43,488 nt of DNA from assembly GCA_023717525.1 (NCBI GenBank), contig JAMQPK010000044.1:1-43488 (forward strand), in the 5' to 3' direction. Shown here in pieces: positions 40,797-43,488 of this stretch. The DNA is from Vicinamibacterales bacterium (GTDB taxonomy: Bacteria > Acidobacteriota > Vicinamibacteria > Vicinamibacterales > JAMQPK01). Within the stretch, counting starts at the first letter, position 1, and every line of letters starts with the position of its first letter. Both the position numbers and the translations under genes were made by a program. A model generated the notes under the pieces. It was not told where the DNA came from. It saw nothing but the letters and a program-made list of their open reading frames with translations, and did not search any database.

Positions 40797-41659
40797 TTGA
40801 AGGCCTCGGGGTGCAGGGCTTCGGCAATTCTGCGGATCGCCAAAGCCACGCGCGGTCCTGGGTTCATCATTTCGTCGCCGCGAATCTGATAGATCCGGTG
40901 CGTGCGAACGGCTGGAATCGAAGCAAGGGCGTCCCATGCGCTCAGGTTCCGCTCCCTGGAGCTGGCAGTGTCGATGCCGATTTCTACGATCGCGTCCGGT
41001 GCCCGCGTAAGCACCACTTCGGTCGTTGCCTGCACGCTCTGGCGCCTCACATCGGCAAAAACGTTAAGGCCGCCAGCCGTCTCGAGCATGTCGTGCAGAA
41101 ATCCGAGGCCACCGCTCGCGTAAACGCCACGGAGCGTCTCGGCGTCCCGGCCGAATACGAGCAGGGTCCGCGGCCGCGGCTTGCCGGCAACGCGCTGCCG
41201 GGTCGAGGCGATGTCGTCCTCGATGCGGCGTGCGAGTTCCCCTCCGGCACGTTCGCTCCCAACTCTTGCGCCGATTGTGCGGATGGTCCCGGTGATGTCG
41301 GCCAGACCCGAGTGTTGGTACAGATAGATCGGGATCCGCGCGCGCTCCATTTGTGTGCGGAGGTCGGTCTGCGTCGCGTAGACGACGACGAGGTCTGGTT
41401 TCAGCGAGAGGATGCGCTCGACATCCGGATCGATCAGTCCTCCAACCTTTGTGCGTGTCTGCGCTTCCGGCGGGTATCGATCGAAATTGCCGACGCCGAT
41501 CACGCGAGGTCCGGCGCCGATGGCGAACAGCATCTCGGTGACGGATGGAATGAGCGAAATGATCCGCTGAGGCACTGCCGGCGCCTGGGCCGACGGCGCA
41601 CCGCAGAGACAGAGCAGGAAAATACCGATGATGGCTAGCGGTTTCTGATGAGAAGCCAT
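40793..41659 (-). CDS. btuF: Periplasmic cobalamin-type binding protein (BtuF-like)
   Basis: A 288-residue ABC importer binding protein. A signal peptide is visible at MASHQKPLAIIGIFLLCLCG followed by APSAQA. The mature part has PQRIISLIPSVTEMLFAIGA and VIGVGNFDRYP, IDPDVERILSLKPDLVVVYA, and the C-terminal MMNPGPRVALAIRRIAEALHP, the BtuF pattern; hemin and iron-siderophore proteins differ. The ATG at 41659 overlaps the permease end by 25 bases. It stands between btuC and the DUF71 gene and would bring the substrate to the BtuCD channel. Confidence 0.85.
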   Translation of the reverse strand: MASHQKPLAIIGIFLLCLCGAPSAQAPAVPQRIISLIPSVTEMLFAIGAGPRVIGVGNFDRYPPEAQTRTKVGGLIDPDVERILSLKPDLVVVYATQTDLRTQMERARIPIYLYQHSGLADITGTIRTIGARVGSERAGGELARRIEDDIASTRQRVAGKPRPRTLLVFGRDAETLRGVYASGGLGFLHDMLETAGGLNVFADVRRQSVQATTEVVLTRAPDAIVEIGIDTASSRERNLSAWDALASIPAVRTHRIYQIRGDEMMNPGPRVALAIRRIAEALHPEAFK

Positions 41660-42639
41660 AGGAAAAACGGCCCGCCGATGATGGCCGTGACCACACCGAC
41701 CGGGACCTCCAGCGGCGAAAGCACGGTGCGAGAAATAGTGTCGCATGCGATGAGAAACGCGGCCCCGCCGAACACCGAAGCGGGCAGCACAAGCCGATGA
41801 TCGGCGCCTACGAGGAGGCGCACCAGATGGGGGACGACGATGCCGATGAATCCAACCGGGCCCCCAAGCGAGACGGCGGCGCCGGTTGCCAGCGAGGCGC
41901 TCAGGAACGCGAGGCGCTGCGTGCGGTGCACGTCGACGCCTCGGCTGGCGGCGCTTTCGTCGCTGATCGACAGCAGATTCATCGATCGCGGCAGTACAGC
42001 AAACGCCGCGAATGAAAGGGCAAGAGGAGGAACGGCCGCCACGAGCGGTGCGTAGCTGCTGACGTCGAGGTCGCCCATCAACCAGCGAACCGTGCGAAAC
42101 GTCTGCGCCTGATCGGCAAGAAACTGCACGAAGATGATGAGCGCCGAGAAGAAGGAATTCAGTGTGACGCCCGCCAGCAGCAGCACGCTCGTCGACAACC
42201 CCTGACGTCGTGCGCGGGCGAGTGCATAGACGATGGCCACGGCCCCGAGCGATCCGGCAAAGCTGGCGATTGGCACGGCCGAAAAGCCCGCGATGCCCGA
42301 TGGCAGATCGAATGTCAGCGCCAGCATGGCACCGAGCGCGGCTCCCGCCGAGACCCCGAGCGTGAACGGAGTGGCCAGCGGATTTCTGAGCAGCGCCTGA
42401 AAGACCACGCCAGATGCTGCGAGCGCCGCGCCCACCATGGCACCGGCAAGTACCCGCGGCAGCCGCGCCACGAAGAAGATTTGCGCGTCGATATTGTCGG
42501 CAAACGGGATCGACGGATCGAACACGCGCCGGAAGTCGATCGTCGTCGAGCCGACGAAGGGTGCGGCCAGGCAGACGATGAGAGCGCCGGCGCCGAATCC
42601 CAGCCAGGTGATCGCGATGCGCCGGCGGATGCTCGTCAC
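41635..42639 (-). CDS. btuC: FecCD/BtuC-family ABC permease
   Basis: A 334-residue membrane permease of about ten helices. ARLPRVLAGAMVGAALAASG, then LRNPLATPFTLGVSAGAALGAML and the C-terminal GGPVGFIGIVVPHLVRLLVGADHR are the FecCD-family coupling regions; the ends (IIGGPFFLWLLIRNR) are also typical. The GTG at 42639 overlaps the ATPase stop as GTGA. The neighbouring BtuF and DUF71 genes point to a corrinoid rather than a ferric siderophore, but no transporter of this family reveals its substrate by sequence alone. Confidence 0.88.
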   Translation of the reverse strand: MTSIRRRIAITWLGFGAGALIVCLAAPFVGSTTIDFRRVFDPSIPFADNIDAQIFFVARLPRVLAGAMVGAALAASGVVFQALLRNPLATPFTLGVSAGAALGAMLALTFDLPSGIAGFSAVPIASFAGSLGAVAIVYALARARRQGLSTSVLLLAGVTLNSFFSALIIFVQFLADQAQTFRTVRWLMGDLDVSSYAPLVAAVPPLALSFAAFAVLPRSMNLLSISDESAASRGVDVHRTQRLAFLSASLATGAAVSLGGPVGFIGIVVPHLVRLLVGADHRLVLPASVFGGAAFLIACDTISRTVLSPLEVPVGVVTAIIGGPFFLWLLIRNR

Positions 42640-43488
42640 GGCGACAGGCGATCTACCCGTGCCAGCGGAACGACCGTCCGCAGGCCGGTTTTTGCGTGGA
42701 CCTCGATGTCAACATCGACACCGTATAGCTGCCGAATCAATGCTGGCTGGAGCATCTGCTCGGCGGATCCGGCCGCCAGCACGCGTCCCCGGTCGAGCAG
42801 GATCAAGTTGCGGCAAAGCCCGGCGGCGAGATTCAGATCGTGCGTCGATACGACGATGGTGAGCTGGCGCTGCTGGTTCAGCTGCATCAGAATCGATCTG
42901 ATCTCGAGCTGATACGCCAGATCGAGCGATGCTGTCGGCTCGTCGAGCAACAGCGCCTCGGTTCCGTCGGTTTGGGTGCGATCGCGTGCATTGAATTGCG
43001 CCAGAGCACCTGCGATGACGACCCGTTGCTTTTCGCCGCCCGATAGCGTGTTGAAGAAGCGCGACTCGAGGTGCAGGGTGCCCGTGGCGCTCAGGGCCTC
43101 GCGTGCGACGGCGAGATCGTCAGGTCCCTCGATTTCGAACGACCGAAGATGCGGATATCTCCCCATGACTGCCATCTCGAGCACGGTGTAGTCGAACGCG
43201 AGCTGCGTTTCCTGTGGAACGACGGCGATGCGCCTTGCGGCGACAGTTCGCCCGAGGGTTTGCAGATTTGTGCCGTCGAGCGTGACGTGGCCGCTCCACG
43301 GTTTCAGCAACCCGGCGAGCAGGCGCAGCAGGGTCGTTTTGCCCGATCCGTTCGGCCCAAGGATGCCGACGAGGCCGCCGCGATCGATGGCGACGCGCAC
43401 GTCGTTTAGTACTGGCTGCGTCGGCTCGTACCCGAATGAGAGCCCATCCGCCAGAATACCGGGGTCTGACCCTATGACGTTTTTTGTC
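42636..43488 (-). CDS. btuD: ABC importer ATPase (BtuD-like), 5' end beyond the window
   Basis: The first gene of the importer operon, with GILGPNGSGKTTLLRLL (Walker A), the signature LSGGEKQRVVIAGAL, and LLLDEPTASLDLAYQ with VVSTHDLN for Walker B and the switch His. Two short stretches precede the fold: the A-loop LSFGYEPTQPVL, which stacks on the adenine, and before it codons derived from the GGGGTCTGACCC element (VIGSDPGIL). No ATG or GTG occurs between the window edge and the GTG at 43400, which would cut off the A-loop. The true start is therefore probably beyond the right edge, or an unusual codon. About 284 codons are seen. The C-terminal VHAKTGLRTVVPLARV looks like a family extension. 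Confidence 0.8.
   Translation of the reverse strand, partial: TKNVIGSDPGILADGLSFGYEPTQPVLNDVRVAIDRGGLVGILGPNGSGKTTLLRLLAGLLKPWSGHVTLDGTNLQTLGRTVAARRIAVVPQETQLAFDYTVLEMAVMGRYPHLRSFEIEGPDDLAVAREALSATGTLHLESRFFNTLSGGEKQRVVIAGALAQFNARDRTQTDGTEALLLDEPTASLDLAYQLEIRSILMQLNQQRQLTIVVSTHDLNLAAGLCRNLILLDRGRVLAAGSAEQMLQPALIRQLYGVDVDIEVHAKTGLRTVVPLARVDRLSP
43461..43488. repeat. GGGGTCTGACCCTATGAC element, copy B
   Basis: Same 28-base element as 26197-26224, with only three base differences and the sequence GAATA just before both copies. Read on the minus strand it is in frame with the ABC ATPase and would encode a short N-terminal stretch. Read on the plus strand it opens an ATG (43474) as copy A does. 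The window ends here. Confidence 0.65.

Noticed and set aside
42636..43488. A cobalamin riboswitch ahead of the importer operon
   Set aside because: The 5' end of the first gene is at or beyond the window edge, so the leader is not visible. Nothing else in the window matched a B12-box.

Overview
The window is high-GC chromosomal DNA, densely packed with ordinary housekeeping genes. It shows no phage, plasmid or transposase gene, and I see no rRNA, tRNA or CRISPR array. The mix of genes suggests an uncultured Acidobacteriota, possibly Vicinamibacteria. The mix is a complete linear arginine cluster, an MqnD-type menaquinone gene, a sigma-54 activator with a non-receiver N-terminus, a deoxyhypusine-synthase-like protein and a spermidine-synthase/MFS fusion. 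The taxonomy is inference.

Layout. 1-1.7 kb: end of a UbiX flavin prenyltransferase, pxpA, and a decayed GNAT acetyltransferase. 1.7-4.0 kb: Uma2-type nuclease and an acyl-CoA ligase (minus strand). 4.0-13.1 kb: arginine biosynthesis in two divergent arms, minus argC-argB-argD-argA-argJ-argF and plus argR-argG-argH, around an AT-rich intergenic region with a candidate ARG box. Nearly every junction in the minus arm is a 1-8 base overlap. 13-18 kb: spermidine-synthase/MFS fusion, an RGG-tailed protein, fabI, an FNR-type oxidoreductase and a small membrane protein. 18-22.8 kb: a membrane HD-GYP/GAF/GGDEF protein, a sigma-54 activator and a small membrane-anchored protein. 22.8-30.3 kb: DHS-like enzyme, DUF5615 protein, queC and queD (head to head), gph, a divergent PilT-like ATPase, a SUMF1-domain protein and a DNA glycosylase. 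30.3-33.1 kb: M16 peptidase.

33.2-37.8 kb is a sulfur module: cysM, a JAMM protease, a single polypeptide joining a ubiquitin-like sulfur carrier, an E1/MoeB domain and a rhodanese, an IscR-like Rrf2 regulator, and a cysteine desulfurase. It looks like a route to cysteine using a protein thiocarboxylate (CysO/Mec/CysM type), but the carrier is locked inside a fusion, so the JAMM protease would have to release it. 38-43.5 kb: mqnD, then on the minus strand a cobalamin-type ABC importer (BtuD, BtuC, BtuF) with a DUF71/COG2102 PP-loop enzyme and a second binding protein that lacks a signal peptide.

Two repeat systems overlie this. First, many of the longer spacers hold short tandem words about seven bases long, often folded into long hairpins. 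The words differ from site to site, and several run into genes, giving a tail to the DHS-like protein and a start to gph. Second, a short palindromic element, GGGGTCTGACCCTATGAC plus a T-rich end, occurs at least twice. One copy supplies a stop codon and the next gene's start codon; the other lies in the 5' part of the ABC ATPase frame.
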